64,000 nucleotides of DNA from Linnemannia elongata. Taxonomy: Eukaryota > Mortierellomycota > Mortierellomycetes > Mortierellales > Mortierellaceae. The position numbers and the translations under genes are program-made. The notes under the pieces were generated by a model, which was given only the letters and a program-made list of their open reading frames with translations, ran no database searches and was not told the DNA's origin. Shown here one piece after another: positions 12,793-22,286 of the stretch (the stretch's first letter is position 1; each line of letters starts with the position of its first letter). The stretch lies in the NCBI GenBank assembly GCA_036320915.1, contig JAXBDG010000004.1:2108001-2172000 (forward strand). The letters run 5' to 3'.

Positions 12793-13056
12793 TCTCTCTC
12801 TTCCTCTGGGGATATATGGGTGCAAAGATCTGGGTCCTGAAAGTCGGACTATCCACGCCTCTGTCGAACCAGAGTGGGTCTCACTAACTGTCCCATATTT
12901 GCCTCCTAGGTCCTGTAAAACTGGGACCACATGGTGCGAGGTGGTTTGATGCTGGTGGCATTGGCGATCCTGTGATACTCTTGACTTGGAGCGCTTCTCA
13001 TTGGTGACACGCTCGAGTAGCTGAGAAGCGATATCCTGTGAAGACGTTACAGTCGC
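12370..13056. other. Intergenic region between convergent genes
   Basis: About 690 bp between the deubiquitinase stop and the DPH4 stop (convergent). No gene supported. It includes a CT microsatellite at about 12763-12801. Confidence 0.5.
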
Positions 13057-13907
13057 TCAGTTGGTATCCTCGTCATCGTCGTCATCGGCTGCCTCATAGT
13101 GGATCCTGACGATGAGCGAGCAGGTTGAACAGACGACGGTATCGACACCCAGTTCCAGCTCGTCTTCCGAGATGATGTACTCTCCACTGCATCGACACGG
13201 CGACGTGTAACTACCCGCTTCTAATACGCCAAATGCCGAAAAATCCTTCGTTAGTTATTCCATAGGTACTTGTATTGCTGTTGCAAGGATATTGGAAGCT
13301 GTCAGGGTCCATCAAGAAGAAGATCGTCCCTGTGTACCTTCGTCAAAGTCCATGTCGTCCAGATCAATGTCGTCGTGCACTTGGCCATTGGCGTGGAGTC
13401 TCATGGCTATTTTCAGTGCAGAAGACAGATGACAAAAGGTCAGTTAGCATCTGGAATTAAAAGGTGCCATAGCGATCGACGGAAGAAAAAGCGGTTGAGA
13501 TTGGCTGCTTATGTACCTTGGAGAGACGAGTCATAGAAAGCACGGTGGTTGGGTTCACGAAGGCACTCCCACGCTTCCTTGATATCCTGAAGTGGGATCA
13601 ATTTCAGCCCTGCAATTCCATTAATCGGTGCTGTCTGTTGTTGAAGCTGCTTGTCCGGATGATGCTATTTTTTGCGGCAAGTGGGATATGAAAGCAATAT
13701 TAAAAGGATGAGCAGATAATGAAAGAAAGGACTGGCCTTGCCCATGTCTGAATGGGTGCAATGGGTGAAAGTGAGCGATGGTTTTCTGGGGATAGAAGCT
13801 TCTTGTCTGTAACATACGATTAAGAGGAGACGCTGGTACTGTTGCTTGATCTCTGCGAGTGAGGCATCCTGCGAGACGTCGAGGATGGCGTAATAGTCCT
13901 TGAGCAT
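13057..13907 (-). CDS. DPH4: Diphthamide biosynthesis co-chaperone DPH4 (J protein with CSL zinc finger)
   Basis: Co-chaperone and electron carrier for the first step of diphthamide synthesis on elongation factor 2, acting with DPH1/2/3 in the cytosol. Minus-strand exons: 13907-13818, 13664-13517, 13406-13338, 13220-13057, joining to 156 aa, the usual DPH4 size. The N-terminus is a J domain (YYAILDVSQDASLAEIKQQY) with the HPD motif (HHPDK) created exactly at the first splice junction, followed by IKEAWECLREPNHRAFYDSSL. The C-terminal half is the CSL-type zinc finger: CRCSGEYIISEDEL followed by CSTCSLIVRI, i.e. CxC ... CxxC. It ends in an acidic Asp/Glu tail. The start lies 257 bp from the divergent TFIIE alpha start, so the two probably share a promoter region. 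An in-frame upstream codon would add 11 residues. Confidence 0.92.
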
Positions 13908-14164
13908 GTTCTGAATCAGCCAGACAAAAAAGCGAAGCAAAAAAAGAGGAAAAGATCTCTAGGCCAGGTTCGTCTTGAAACAAAGAGAGCACGCCAAAGC
14001 CACCTGTGCTAAAAAGTATTTAAGATATCAAGGAACTTGCAACTTCAACCCTCGTCCTTCTTTCTTCTCTCCCTCGTTGCCCCCTCAGTGCTATTTCCCC
14101 GGACCCACTGAACGTTCATTCACAAACAAAACAACAGTACAACAGACAACAGACAAAACACAAA
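13908..14164. promoter_or_regulatory. Shared divergent promoter region, DPH4 / TFIIE alpha
   Basis: 257 bp between two divergent start codons. It carries a short CAACA-rich leader just before the TFIIE start. No specific factor site was identified; the bidirectional role is inferred from gene orientation only. Confidence 0.45.
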
Positions 14165-16279
14165 ATGGCGTCGCACTCAGCAGAAGACCAACAGGTTCTC
14201 GACCAGCTGGTCTACAGAGTCTGCCGCGCCTTTTACGAGCCTCGTTATATTGTCGTCATGGATGTCATCAACAAGCTCAAACAGTAAGCATAAGACAACA
14301 TGCGACTTTTTCCGGTGCATGGAAGGGTACTTTTGCATGCAAGGTGCCTCCTGCATAATGGGGTCACCACAACGACAGGGCGATACGTCCTCAAGTCTGG
14401 CGACCTTGTGCTGAGGCTAGTGTGCTAACTACTTGTTCATTTTTGTTCTACACTTTGCCGCTTGTCAAAAATAAGGGTCAAGGACGAGGAGCTCGCCGCC
14501 TCTGTGCGACTGAACAGAAGGGAGATCCATAAGATCTGCGGAAAGCTCAAGGAGGACCGCCTCATCAAAGAGTAACTTGCTTTATCTTTTTTTTCCAACT
14601 CTGCTCTGAGAAATTCTCGCCTCTGCGAAGATGTCATGAAGCATAGTCTTGCTAACACCCACCTTTCTCATTTCTGAATCTGTATAGCTTAACAAAGCTT
14701 GAGGCACGAAAGCCGGATCAGAGACCCATCCCGAACACATACTACTACCTCGACTACAAGATCTTTGTTGATGTGGTCAAGTACAAGATCCACAGGATGG
14801 GCAAGGAGCTGGACTCTGTCATGTCAAAGGTACAGGGCAATGACCAAACACATTTCAAGGAGTTGACGAGCGGAGCATTTTCAGGAACGAAAGAGGTTTA
14901 CTCACATCCACCTCATTTTTTTTTCATTTTATTTCTATGCCAATAGCAAGAGGTAGAGAGCGCCGGTTACCGGTGTCCTGCCTGTCACAATGCCTTCGCC
15001 ATGGTGGATGTAGTGAACACGTTTGACGCAGAGACTGGAAAGTTTAATTGTCCGAATGACGGCTACCCACTGGATGACGAAGCTGTTGAGGACGATGATC
15101 AAGGACAGGAGATGAAGACAAAGTATGCAGCAGGGCCAATTGTTTTCTATAGGATCCTAATTTGATCCGCAACAATAGGAAGAGTTTGAATCGCTTACAC
15201 CTTTTACATCTCAATGTTTGTGAATAGGCTTCGTGAATACATCAGACCCATTGTGGACTTACTCAAGCAGACAGACAGCATGGTGATCGAACAGTACACA
15301 GAAGTCATGGCCGCCAAGAATGCCACCACAAGAACCCACGACGGTACGGATGCCGAGATTCTCAGATGATAATCTCATGTGACAGGAAGAGTACCAAACG
15401 ATTTGAACTCACATTTTTTATTTTCATTGCTGCTCTATGTCACTTAGACGACGATCTGGCGTTCGCGGAAGATGGTGGTCAACAGCAGGGAGAGATTCAG
15501 GTAGTCTTTGAGGACGACAACGACAAGGCAGCCAAGAAGGCCAGGGAGAACGAGGCTATGAAGAAGCGACAGCAGAACGCTGTGCCCTCATGGCATGCTT
15601 GGAGTACAGTCTCTGGAGAGATGACTGCTCTCGGAGCCGAAGCTGCCAAGCGCCTCGATCTGCCCATGGACGATACCAAGGCCGAGGGCGAAGCCGAAGT
15701 CGACGAGAGGGACTCTGCCCGCGAAGAATGTGAGCTCATTGATATTTTTTGTTTGATGCTTTGTTTTAGCTTTTTGTTGGACCACACGGATCGCACTCTG
15801 AGCACGCACTAACATATTTCATTTGTTCACACAACGTTAGACTACAAACAATACTACGAGAATCTGGCATTGGATCAGCAGCAGGAGGGCGAAGAGACTT
15901 TTGACACTGTCGATGAGGATGGACACCACAAGCGAGCTCTTGACGATGCTGAAGACAGCGCCAGGTTCGCCAGCCTTAATATGCTCTTAAGTTTCTGTCT
16001 AACCTCATACTGAGCTGACATAATCAATTGAATACGGAATGCTAACCGTTACCATTTTTTTTGCAACTTGACACGAATAGTAAACGGTACAGGGCTGATG
16101 GCGAGTATGATGACGGTGGCCTTGAAGGAGAGGAGGAGGATGGATTCGCAGAAGAACTGCCCGAAGTTTCTGTTGCTGGTGTCATGGTGCCTCTTCTGGA
16201 GGTCACTGAGGAACATCAGAGCCAGATGACCCCCGAGGAGTATGAAGCCTACTACAATATCTGCCAACAGTTGCAGTGA
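14165..16279 (+). CDS. TFA1: Transcription initiation factor TFIIE subunit alpha
   Basis: Large subunit of TFIIE, which recruits and stimulates TFIIH at RNA polymerase II promoters in the nucleus. Exons: 14165-14283, 14476-14571, 14688-14829, 14947-15122, 15228-15343, 15448-15729, 15841-15964, 16081-16279; 417 aa. The N-terminal winged helix spans LDQLVYRVCRAFYEPRYIVV through LAASVRLNRREIHKICGKL to TYYYLDYKIFVDVVKYKI. The zinc-ribbon region follows at about residues 120-155: YRCPACHNAF, then FNCPNDGYPL. The first three cysteines are present, but the second knuckle reads C-P-N-D where the family has CxxC, so the fourth zinc ligand is replaced by Asp. The C-terminal third is acidic with a closing VPLLEVTEEHQSQMTPEEYEAY block. 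Identity is very likely; the ligand change is read directly from the DNA. Confidence 0.93.
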
Positions 16280-16750
16280 GTGGCTTCCTGTGTGCCTCTC
16301 CATACTTATTCTAATCTGTTGGACTGGGAACTCGTGGTGTTAGTTTGATTATTTCTTCTTGACGGTGGCCAGTGCAGCATGCCTGGCCTTGACTTTACTT
16401 TTGAGCAGTACGGCTTTGTGAAAATACATTCTTGCAGAAACACAAAACACATCCTTGCACACACCAAAAATGAATAAAATCCCAAAGAATTGTACATAAC
16501 ATCTCTGGCCATTTCTTTTTTGTTTTTATTCTTTCTTATCTTTGTGTATATGTGTGTTAGTATCCGCACTGGATGGAAAGGAAGGAGTTGGTCGCAAAAG
16601 GTTGCAAAAGGTTGCAAAAGAAGAAAATAAGAACGCGAAGTATCAAAGTGAATACTGCAAAACGACAGCATTCCTGCGCCTGTGATGAAAGTCCACAGTC
16701 TCCTGCATCATTTCTGCCGTCCCTGGATTCTTTGCTCCTTGTAAGCCACT
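16280..16750. other. Intergenic region between convergent genes
   Basis: 471 bp between the TFIIE alpha stop and the glyoxalase stop. No gene supported. A small direct repeat (GGTTGCAAAA, about 16600-16620) is visible. Confidence 0.5.
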
Positions 16751-18011
16751 TTAAGCAAAAGCGCGGTTGAGGACCTCGACCCAGTAACCATCAGGATCGG
16801 CGATGAAAGCAATGTTCTTCATATTTCCGTCGGTCTGCTTCTTGATCCACTTGACCTTGTCGCCAAAGCTCTCGAACCGTTTGCAGGCCTCCTCGATGTT
16901 GTCGACAATGATGGCGGTGTGTCCAAAGCCACGGCCGGGATCGCTGTTGCCGTTGGCGTAACCCTTGAAGTCAGCATCTGTCTCTGTTCCCCAGTTGCTG
17001 AGTAGGGAGTTTTTTTTGGATGAGAGTGCACAAGAAGATATGAGGCGATTAATAATGGTCAACGAGAGATTCAACTCCGAGTCACTGGTGGTCCGAAAAA
17101 AAACAAGGCGACAACGAGATGATAAGCTGGAACTAAGAAAATGAGCCAAAAAATTTTCGATCGGGAACGCGGTTTGATGGTGCATGAACAAAAAACAAAA
17201 AAAAAAAAAAAAAAAAAAAGAAAGTGAAAATGCAAGCATGACGTTTTTTTTTTGTCTGGTACTTACTGGGTCAACTCGAGGACGCCAGAGCGGTTAAAGA
17301 CATAGGCACGGCGCTCGTCGTTCGACTTCGCTTTGAGCGATTCCTGGTCCTCAGCGTTCACGTAGGCCAAGAAGTAGAGCTACAGCAGCGTTGTTGAGAA
17401 AAATATGAAAGGTTGTTTCGTCATCGTCAATGACCAGGGGAAAAAATAATAGCCATATTCATCCGGACCTTTCGGTATGCTGCAAGCTGGGGAAACCACA
17501 ATTTTGTGTGCCGCAGACCAGAGAATACAAAAAGAAGTGGATGCTTACAGTGAACTTTCCATTGGGGTTCTCCATGGTCGCGACCAACCTAGTGAGAGTT
17601 ACGAGAGAGAGAGCGAGGGCAAGGTATATCAGTAAGATGTAACGATGACATCGGCTCGATTGCATGGCATCGCTATAATAACGTCAGAGCACCAGAAAAA
17701 ATCTTCACGAGGATGGATGGAGGGTACGTACTTCATGCCAAGAATCTCTTCATAGAAGTAAAGAGAGACCTTGGGATCCTTGACACGGATCATGGTGTGG
17801 TTCTAAGCGAAAAGGGTATCAGCAACAAGAGTAGAGAACAATAATGAGTTAAATGTACGGGTGGACGTTTATGGTGAATAGGTCAACCTTTTCCCCGTCA
17901 GGAACGAATACTCTGCAGGGTGTCATGCTCTGGTAAGCGTCAAGCACTGATGCTTTGAGGGGAAGTCCTTACAAACTCATAGGTCTTGAGGTCTGTGTTG
18001 AAGCTGGACAT
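16751..18011 (-). CDS. GLO1: Lactoylglutathione lyase (glyoxalase I)
   Basis: Converts the methylglyoxal-glutathione hemithioacetal to S-lactoylglutathione in the cytosol. Minus-strand exons: 18011-17973, 17802-17732, 17588-17549, 17379-17267, 16997-16751, giving 169 aa. Metal ligands of the family are visible: His in [11 protein letters not shown] (the position that is Gln in the human enzyme and His in yeast), Glu in VLELTHNWGTE, His in [10 protein letters not shown] and Glu in DGYWVEVLN. The first intron (17972-17803) contains a 42-nt phase-compatible segment (17929-17888) that could be an optional exon. Direct joining, however, recreates the canonical [13 protein letters not shown], so I treat it as intron. 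The gene's upstream region runs into the tRNA palindrome, whose arm begins only 133 bp before the start codon. Confidence 0.93.
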
Positions 18012-18256
18012 GGTGAACTGTAAACGATAGGTGGATAGCAAGAAGATGTGAGAAGTGAAGAAGTGAGAAATAAAGAAGCGAGAAAGAAGCGCACTTAGTC
18101 ACGCGTTTTAAATACTCCCTGTCCTTGCAATTACAGAAAAAATCATGCATTTATAGAATTAAAGAACGTGAGCGTTCCACGTGATCTTGTGACCGTCATT
18201 TATGAGGCTTAGTTGGCACAAAAACATCAGAAAAAAATCTTTAAGCATCTGAATTT

Positions 18257-18329
18257 GCTCGCTTAGCTTAGTCGGTAGAGCGTTGTGCTAATAACGCAAA
18301 GGCCGCAGGTTCGATCCCTGCAGTGAGCA
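18257..18329 (+). tRNA. tRNA-Ile (anticodon AAU)
   Basis: Intronless 73-nt gene. The acceptor stem GCTCGCT/AGTGAGC has one G-T wobble and discriminator A. D stem GCTT/GAGC, anticodon stem TTGTG/CGCAA with loop CTAATAA (anticodon AAT), T stem GCAGG/CCTGC with loop TTCGATC. The A box (TAGCTTAGTCGG) and B box (GGTTCGATCC) are canonical. A run of seven T at 18336-18342 is a good Pol III terminator. It sits in the left arm of the palindrome with its original 5' flank. Confidence 0.95.
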
Positions 18330-18335
18330 TTCTTC

Positions 18336-18342
18336 TTTTTTT
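18336..18342 (+). terminator. Pol III terminator of left tRNA-Ile
   Basis: T7 run starting 7 nt after the discriminator base of the left tRNA-Ile. Confidence 0.75.
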
Positions 18343-19002
18343 CTGTCTCTCTTAAAAATGGTCGGAAAGGACAGAACACTAACTTTTCCTTTTTTTTTCT
18401 CTCTCTCTCTCTCATTCATAGACGCTAGGTCACCATCCTTCGCACAAGAACACGCACGGGTCGCTTTGTCTTTTTGTCGTGGTGCCGTCGAGAAAGTTTA
18501 GGATATACCCAGGTCCTCTAGTAAGGTTTTGTCTTTTGATGAAGGTAGCCGCGGCCAGCACAGGTGACAGATTTTTATTTTATTTTTGCCGGTTGTCGTC
18601 GACAGAACGCGAAAACACGAACAACATAAATGATATGGCAGGCGTTTCGTGGTTTTTTCATATTTGTGTTCTAGAGCGAATCTGAGAAACAAATCAGCAC
18701 GAGCGTTCCTTTATCATTTCTATTTCTCTAGACACTGTTCCTCACCTTTCAAAGTTGTAATTGGGAAGACGTGCTCAAACAGTCCGTCGTTCTATGAGAA
18801 GTGTTGTATTCCCAGACGATTACTTCATTGAGATACGAGATACATGATGGGATTGAATCTGTTGTTCAAAAACACCCATTGAGTGAGAAATAGCTGCAAA
18901 AAAACGAGGAAGAAAAAAATCTGGATAGAGAACGATTGCTTATGAAAGTTGCCCATAGGAAAAAGCTCGAGACACTAAGACAAGAGTCTGAGCATACCTA
19001 TT

Positions 19003-19077
19003 ATTGCCAGACATTAACTTCATTGAGATAGAGAAACAGAGATGTAGCATTATCCAACAGGAAAGACGACTGGAAAG
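19003..19077. other. Palindrome spacer with diverged internal repeat
   Basis: 75-bp loop between the two arms. It includes CCAGACATTAACTTCATTGA (from about 19007), a diverged copy of CCAGACGATTACTTCATTGA found inside the left arm at about 18812, and so also in the right arm. The turn point of the inverted duplication therefore lies in a pre-existing short tandem repeat. Confidence 0.7.
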
Positions 19078-19737
19078 AATAGGTATGCTCAGACTCTTGT
19101 CTTAGTGTCTCGAGCTTTTTCCTATGGGCAACTTTCATAAGCAATCGTTCTCTATCCAGATTTTTTTCTTCCTCGTTTTTTTGCAGCTATTTCTCACTCA
19201 ATGGGTGTTTTTGAACAACAGATTCAATCCCATCATGTATCTCGTATCTCAATGAAGTAATCGTCTGGGAATACAACACTTCTCATAGAACGACGGACTG
19301 TTTGAGCACGTCTTCCCAATTACAACTTTGAAAGGTGAGGAACAGTGTCTAGAGAAATAGAAATGATAAAGGAACGCTCGTGCTGATTTGTTTCTCAGAT
19401 TCGCTCTAGAACACAAATATGAAAAAACCACGAAACGCCTGCCATATCATTTATGTTGTTCGTGTTTTCGCGTTCTGTCGACGACAACCGGCAAAAATAA
19501 AATAAAAATCTGTCACCTGTGCTGGCCGCGGCTACCTTCATCAAAAGACAAAACCTTACTAGAGGACCTGGGTATATCCTAAACTTTCTCGACGGCACCA
19601 CGACAAAAAGACAAAGCGACCCGTGCGTGTTCTTGTGCGAAGGATGGTGACCTAGCGTCTATGAATGAGAGAGAGAGAGAGAAAAAAAAAGGAAAAGTTA
19701 GTGTTCTGTCCTTTCCGACCATTTTTAAGAGAGACAG

Positions 19738-19744
19738 AAAAAAA
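19738..19744 (-). terminator. Pol III terminator of right tRNA-Ile
   Basis: A7 on the plus strand (T7 on the tRNA sense strand), mirror of the left terminator. Confidence 0.7.
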
Positions 19745-19750
19745 GAAGAA

Positions 19751-19823
19751 TGCTCACTGCAGGGATCGAACCTGCGGCCTTTGCGTTATTAGCACAACGC
19801 TCTACCGACTAAGCTAAGCGAGC
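19751..19823 (-). tRNA. tRNA-Ile (anticodon AAU), rebuilt by retrotransposon target duplication
   Basis: Identical in sequence to the left tRNA-Ile, opposite strand. Its nucleotides 1-25 (19823-19799) are one copy of the retrotransposon target-site duplication, so the gene is full length although an element was inserted into it. Its natural 5' flank has been replaced by the 3' end of the element; A and B boxes and the T-run terminator are intact, so it should still be transcribed by Pol III. Confidence 0.95.
19799..19823. repeat. Target-site duplication, 3' copy (25 bp)
   Basis: Identical to 27771-27795. It equals tRNA-Ile nucleotides 1-25 (acceptor 5' strand plus the whole D arm, including the A box). 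It borders the 3' end of the retrotransposon. Confidence 0.92.
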
Positions 19824-19881
19824 CTCACATTTCTGTGAGGTGATTTATTGCGGAGCACCCCATTCCGACGCAGTGGAATGG
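19823..19881 (-). other. Tandem stem-loops at the retrotransposon 3' end
   Basis: CCTCACA/TGTGAGG (19823-19829 with 19834-19840, 4-nt loop) begins at the tRNA junction. CCATTCC/GGAATGG (19860-19866 with 19875-19881, 8-nt loop) follows. In many LINEs a 3'-terminal stem-loop is the RT recognition signal; that role is inferred here. Confidence 0.65.
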
Positions 19882-20198
19882 TATTCTCCAAGCCAAAAGA
19901 AGTAGGATTCATATTCTAGGTGGTATTGTAGATAAGCGCAACATTCGCCTGGAAACCGAAAAATGACCTACCTCGGGCCCCGAGAAGCAGGGTCCAAGGC
20001 GGCGGGGGGAAGGGTGATGAAACCAAACAATAAATGGGTATGGAGAAGTAGTAGTACACGGGGGGGAAAGGGAGGGAAGAGAGATAGAAAAAAATAAAGA
20101 CTAAGACTAAAAAAGTAAAAAATAATAAATAAGAACCAGAATAATAAAAAATAGATAAAGAGAGAAATGAGGAGAGAGCGAGGGCGGATATAGGCTAC

Positions 20199-20669
20199 CT
20201 AACGGTGAGTCCAGTACGCGCTGACCGCTTTTCCAAATGTGGCCAAGGCCTCTTGGTAGGCTTGAAGGTGAGGGTCTGGGGTGTGGAAGCGGATGTCTTC
20301 ACGGAGACTGCGTTCATGTTCTTGGAGGTAGCTGGTTTGGGTTGACTCGTCTCCCTTCTGAATACGATCGTAGAGTTCCGTCGTGGCCCGGCGCCACTGA
20401 CGCTGCAGCGACTCTAGGAAGCTTTCGGGTGGAGCCAGCGTGGTTTGGGCAGCGGAAGGAGAGGGGTGGACTTGGGTCTCGTCCAGGACTGGAGTCTCGT
20501 CTGTCTCGGATGTGAGGTCTACGGGCGCCTGTTGAGAGACGAAGGACTTGTTCGGGTCTTCGTTGTCGCTGGCCGAGGCGGACGGGTCGCGATCTTCAGG
20601 CTTGGGTTGGGGGTTGGATCGTTTGGCCGTGTAGGACTTGCGGGAGGTGGAGGGACGTTGGTCGGTCAT
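20199..20669 (-). CDS. Retrotransposon ORF4, unknown function
   Basis: 156-aa ORF starting with a true ATG, between a ~50-nt poly(A) tract upstream (20707-20756 on the sense strand) and the 3' UTR. The first half is polar and disordered (Ser/Pro/Thr/Lys, acidic). The second half is helical and charged (SFLESLQRQWRRATTELYDR, then HERSLREDIRF) with a possible coiled coil, ending in AVSAYWTHR. No known domain is recognised. It could be a short nucleic-acid chaperone or structural protein, or a captured host fragment. Confidence 0.55.
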   Translation of the reverse strand: MTDQRPSTSRKSYTAKRSNPQPKPEDRDPSASASDNEDPNKSFVSQQAPVDLTSETDETPVLDETQVHPSPSAAQTTLAPPESFLESLQRQWRRATTELYDRIQKGDESTQTSYLQEHERSLREDIRFHTPDPHLQAYQEALATFGKAVSAYWTHR

Positions 20670-20706
20670 GTTGTTGTGTTGGAGGGGGAAAGAGTGTTGA
20701 GGGTGT

Positions 20707-20755
<49 letters not shown>

Positions 20756-20756
20756 C
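20707..20756 (-). repeat. Long poly(A) tract (sense strand) ahead of ORF4
   Basis: About 47 uninterrupted T on the plus strand, ending about 40 nt before the ORF4 ATG in element sense. It is followed by a CA/CT-rich leader (CACCCTCAACACTC) resembling the one before ORF2. Confidence 0.85.
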
Positions 20757-21167
20757 GAATGGGGAGAAAAAAGAAAGGGGAATGGAAAAAAAAGGCCAAA
20801 AAGACTGTGGAGGTGCGAGAATGGGACGAATGAGGCAGATGGCAAAAGGATGTAAGGAGGAGATGGAGGGCGAGGGGTGTGAGAATGGAGAGGGTAGTGA
20901 AAGAGAAGAGAAGAAAAGAGGAAAGTGGGAATGACCGATTCACCACTTTTTAAATGTCGAGTTGCCAATGCCTCATGGTCATGTTAAAGTCGAGATGAAT
21001 GGATTGCTTGCATGAGGTGAAAGTGAGAATGGCGTGATGGAGAGCCTCATGACATGATTGGTTGAAGAATGAAATGACAAGGAAAAGAGGTTTGCATGAA
21101 TGGGAAAGAAAAGAAAAAAAGATGGCGGAGGAGGAAAAAAAAGGGGAAAAAAGAAAAAAGAGATCAC

Positions 21168-22286
21168 TTACTCCTCGTGTTCCTCCAGTCCTTCTGCCTC
21201 TGGCTCAACTGTGTCCCAGATGTCTCCAAAAGTTACGCCGTCCTTGGTCACCATGATATGAGGTTCCACTTCCCACTCCTTCTTCATCTTGTCGTAGTAA
21301 TGGTCAGGGTCCTCGGAAAAGAATTGCAGCGAGGCCGCCGTCGTAGATGCCTCTCTTCTCTTCTGGTCCCTGTAAAAGGCGCGCGCCAACTCGACCTGGG
21401 CCCTGTGTTTGATCGCGAAAAAGGTCATCCAGTGCAGCTGGTTTCTGTAGAGACTCTCCTTGTCTCCCAGCTTGCAGTAGGTGCGCCAAATCGTGTTTGT
21501 GGCAACAGAGTGGATGTGGACCACCACCGGGTGAATCTCTTCCACTTCTGGCCAGCAGAGCAAGAGCTGATTTGGGTCGGCACTCCAGTATGTGTCTGGT
21601 TGTAGCTGGCTAACCCATTCATGGACTTGCTCCCAGAGAGAAAGGACGGTGGAGCATCCGTGGAAAGCGTGGCGACGAGACTCAAAGACAGGCTCGGCAG
21701 TAGGGTCGTTTGGGTCGGGGGGGCAGCGACGGCAGCCAGGTTCGGTTTTATCCGCACCTCTGTACTTGTATAGTGATTTGATCCCGTTGGTCTGAATCAC
21801 ATTGTGAGCAAACAAGTACAAAAAGTCTTTTTCTTTGGTGTATCGCTGCGGGGCGTGCAAGCGAGAGAAAAAGACTTTCCACTGCTCATCGGGGATTTTC
21901 GTCCGTTTCTCTGCTCCTGTTGTTGGGTCCTCCGCCACATCCTTCAGACGCATGTTCTTGAAGACCGGAGGCTGTTTGTAAATGGCCTTGGGGGTTGGGG
22001 ATTTGCAGCGGATGGCAAGAGACTTCTTGTCCATCCATCGCCGAGCTGTCTTGACTTTGAAGGACGCCACTGGGTTCTTGCCCGCGTAAAAGGTCACTGG
22101 CTCTCCTGCCACAGTAGCTGCCGCTCTAGACGGGTCAAGGGAGGCAAAGGCGCGCGTTGCCATCCTGATGGATGGGGTTTCAAAGATAAAGTTGGGGTTG
22201 ACGTGCTCGGCTCGTTCTGCTGAGGGTTTTTGTAGAAATCGGATTGTGGCCGGTTGGGAGTCCAGTTCAAATGTGCGTCGGGCCAT
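21168..22286 (-). CDS. Retrotransposon ORF3 with stand-alone zf-RVT-like zinc-binding domain
   Basis: 372-aa ORF with a true ATG. Its middle part reads as the reverse-transcriptase zinc-binding (zf-RVT) domain that normally closes the RT polyprotein of plant and fungal LINEs: WKVFFSRLH, then FLYLFAHNVIQTNGIKSLYK, then CRRC (C185, C188), HAFHGC (H206, C211) and SLWEQV. After it come helical segments with Trp/Tyr (HIHSVATNTIWRTYCKLG, HWMTFFAIKHRAQVELARAF) and an acidic tail. It is separated from ORF2 by 453 nt with stops in frame. The stop codon overlaps a perfect donor-like GTAAGT, so a spliced form cannot be excluded. It probably supports template binding during reverse transcription; expression as a separate protein is unusual. 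Confidence 0.75.
   Translation of the reverse strand: MARRTFELDSQPATIRFLQKPSAERAEHVNPNFIFETPSIRMATRAFASLDPSRAAATVAGEPVTFYAGKNPVASFKVKTARRWMDKKSLAIRCKSPTPKAIYKQPPVFKNMRLKDVAEDPTTGAEKRTKIPDEQWKVFFSRLHAPQRYTKEKDFLYLFAHNVIQTNGIKSLYKYRGADKTEPGCRRCPPDPNDPTAEPVFESRRHAFHGCSTVLSLWEQVHEWVSQLQPDTYWSADPNQLLLCWPEVEEIHPVVVHIHSVATNTIWRTYCKLGDKESLYRNQLHWMTFFAIKHRAQVELARAFYRDQKRREASTTAASLQFFSEDPDHYYDKMKKEWEVEPHIMVTKDGVTFGDIWDTVEPEAEGLEEHEE

Larger units (their letters stand above)
18144..19002 (+). repeat. Left arm of large inverted repeat containing tRNA-Ile
   Basis: 859-bp left arm. Nucleotides 18257-19002 are mirrored by 19078-19823 with identical length (746 bp) and no mismatch in the stretches I compared. 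Nucleotides 18144-18256 (113 bp) are mirrored by 27796-27908, now separated from the rest of the right arm by the retrotransposon. The arm contains the 5' flank of the tRNA, the tRNA-Ile gene and about 670 bp of downstream non-coding DNA. Small ORFs inside the arms appear twice as mirror images and show no domains. Confidence 0.93.
19078..19823 (-). repeat. Right arm of large inverted repeat (inner part)
   Basis: Mirror copy of 18257-19002, same length, ending at the 5' end of the right tRNA-Ile. The arm continues at 27796 beyond the retrotransposon insertion. Confidence 0.93.

Noticed and set aside
18479..18831. Small ORFs (60-68 aa) inside the palindrome arms
   Set aside because: They occur twice only because the DNA is mirrored; no start context, no domain, no codon signal.
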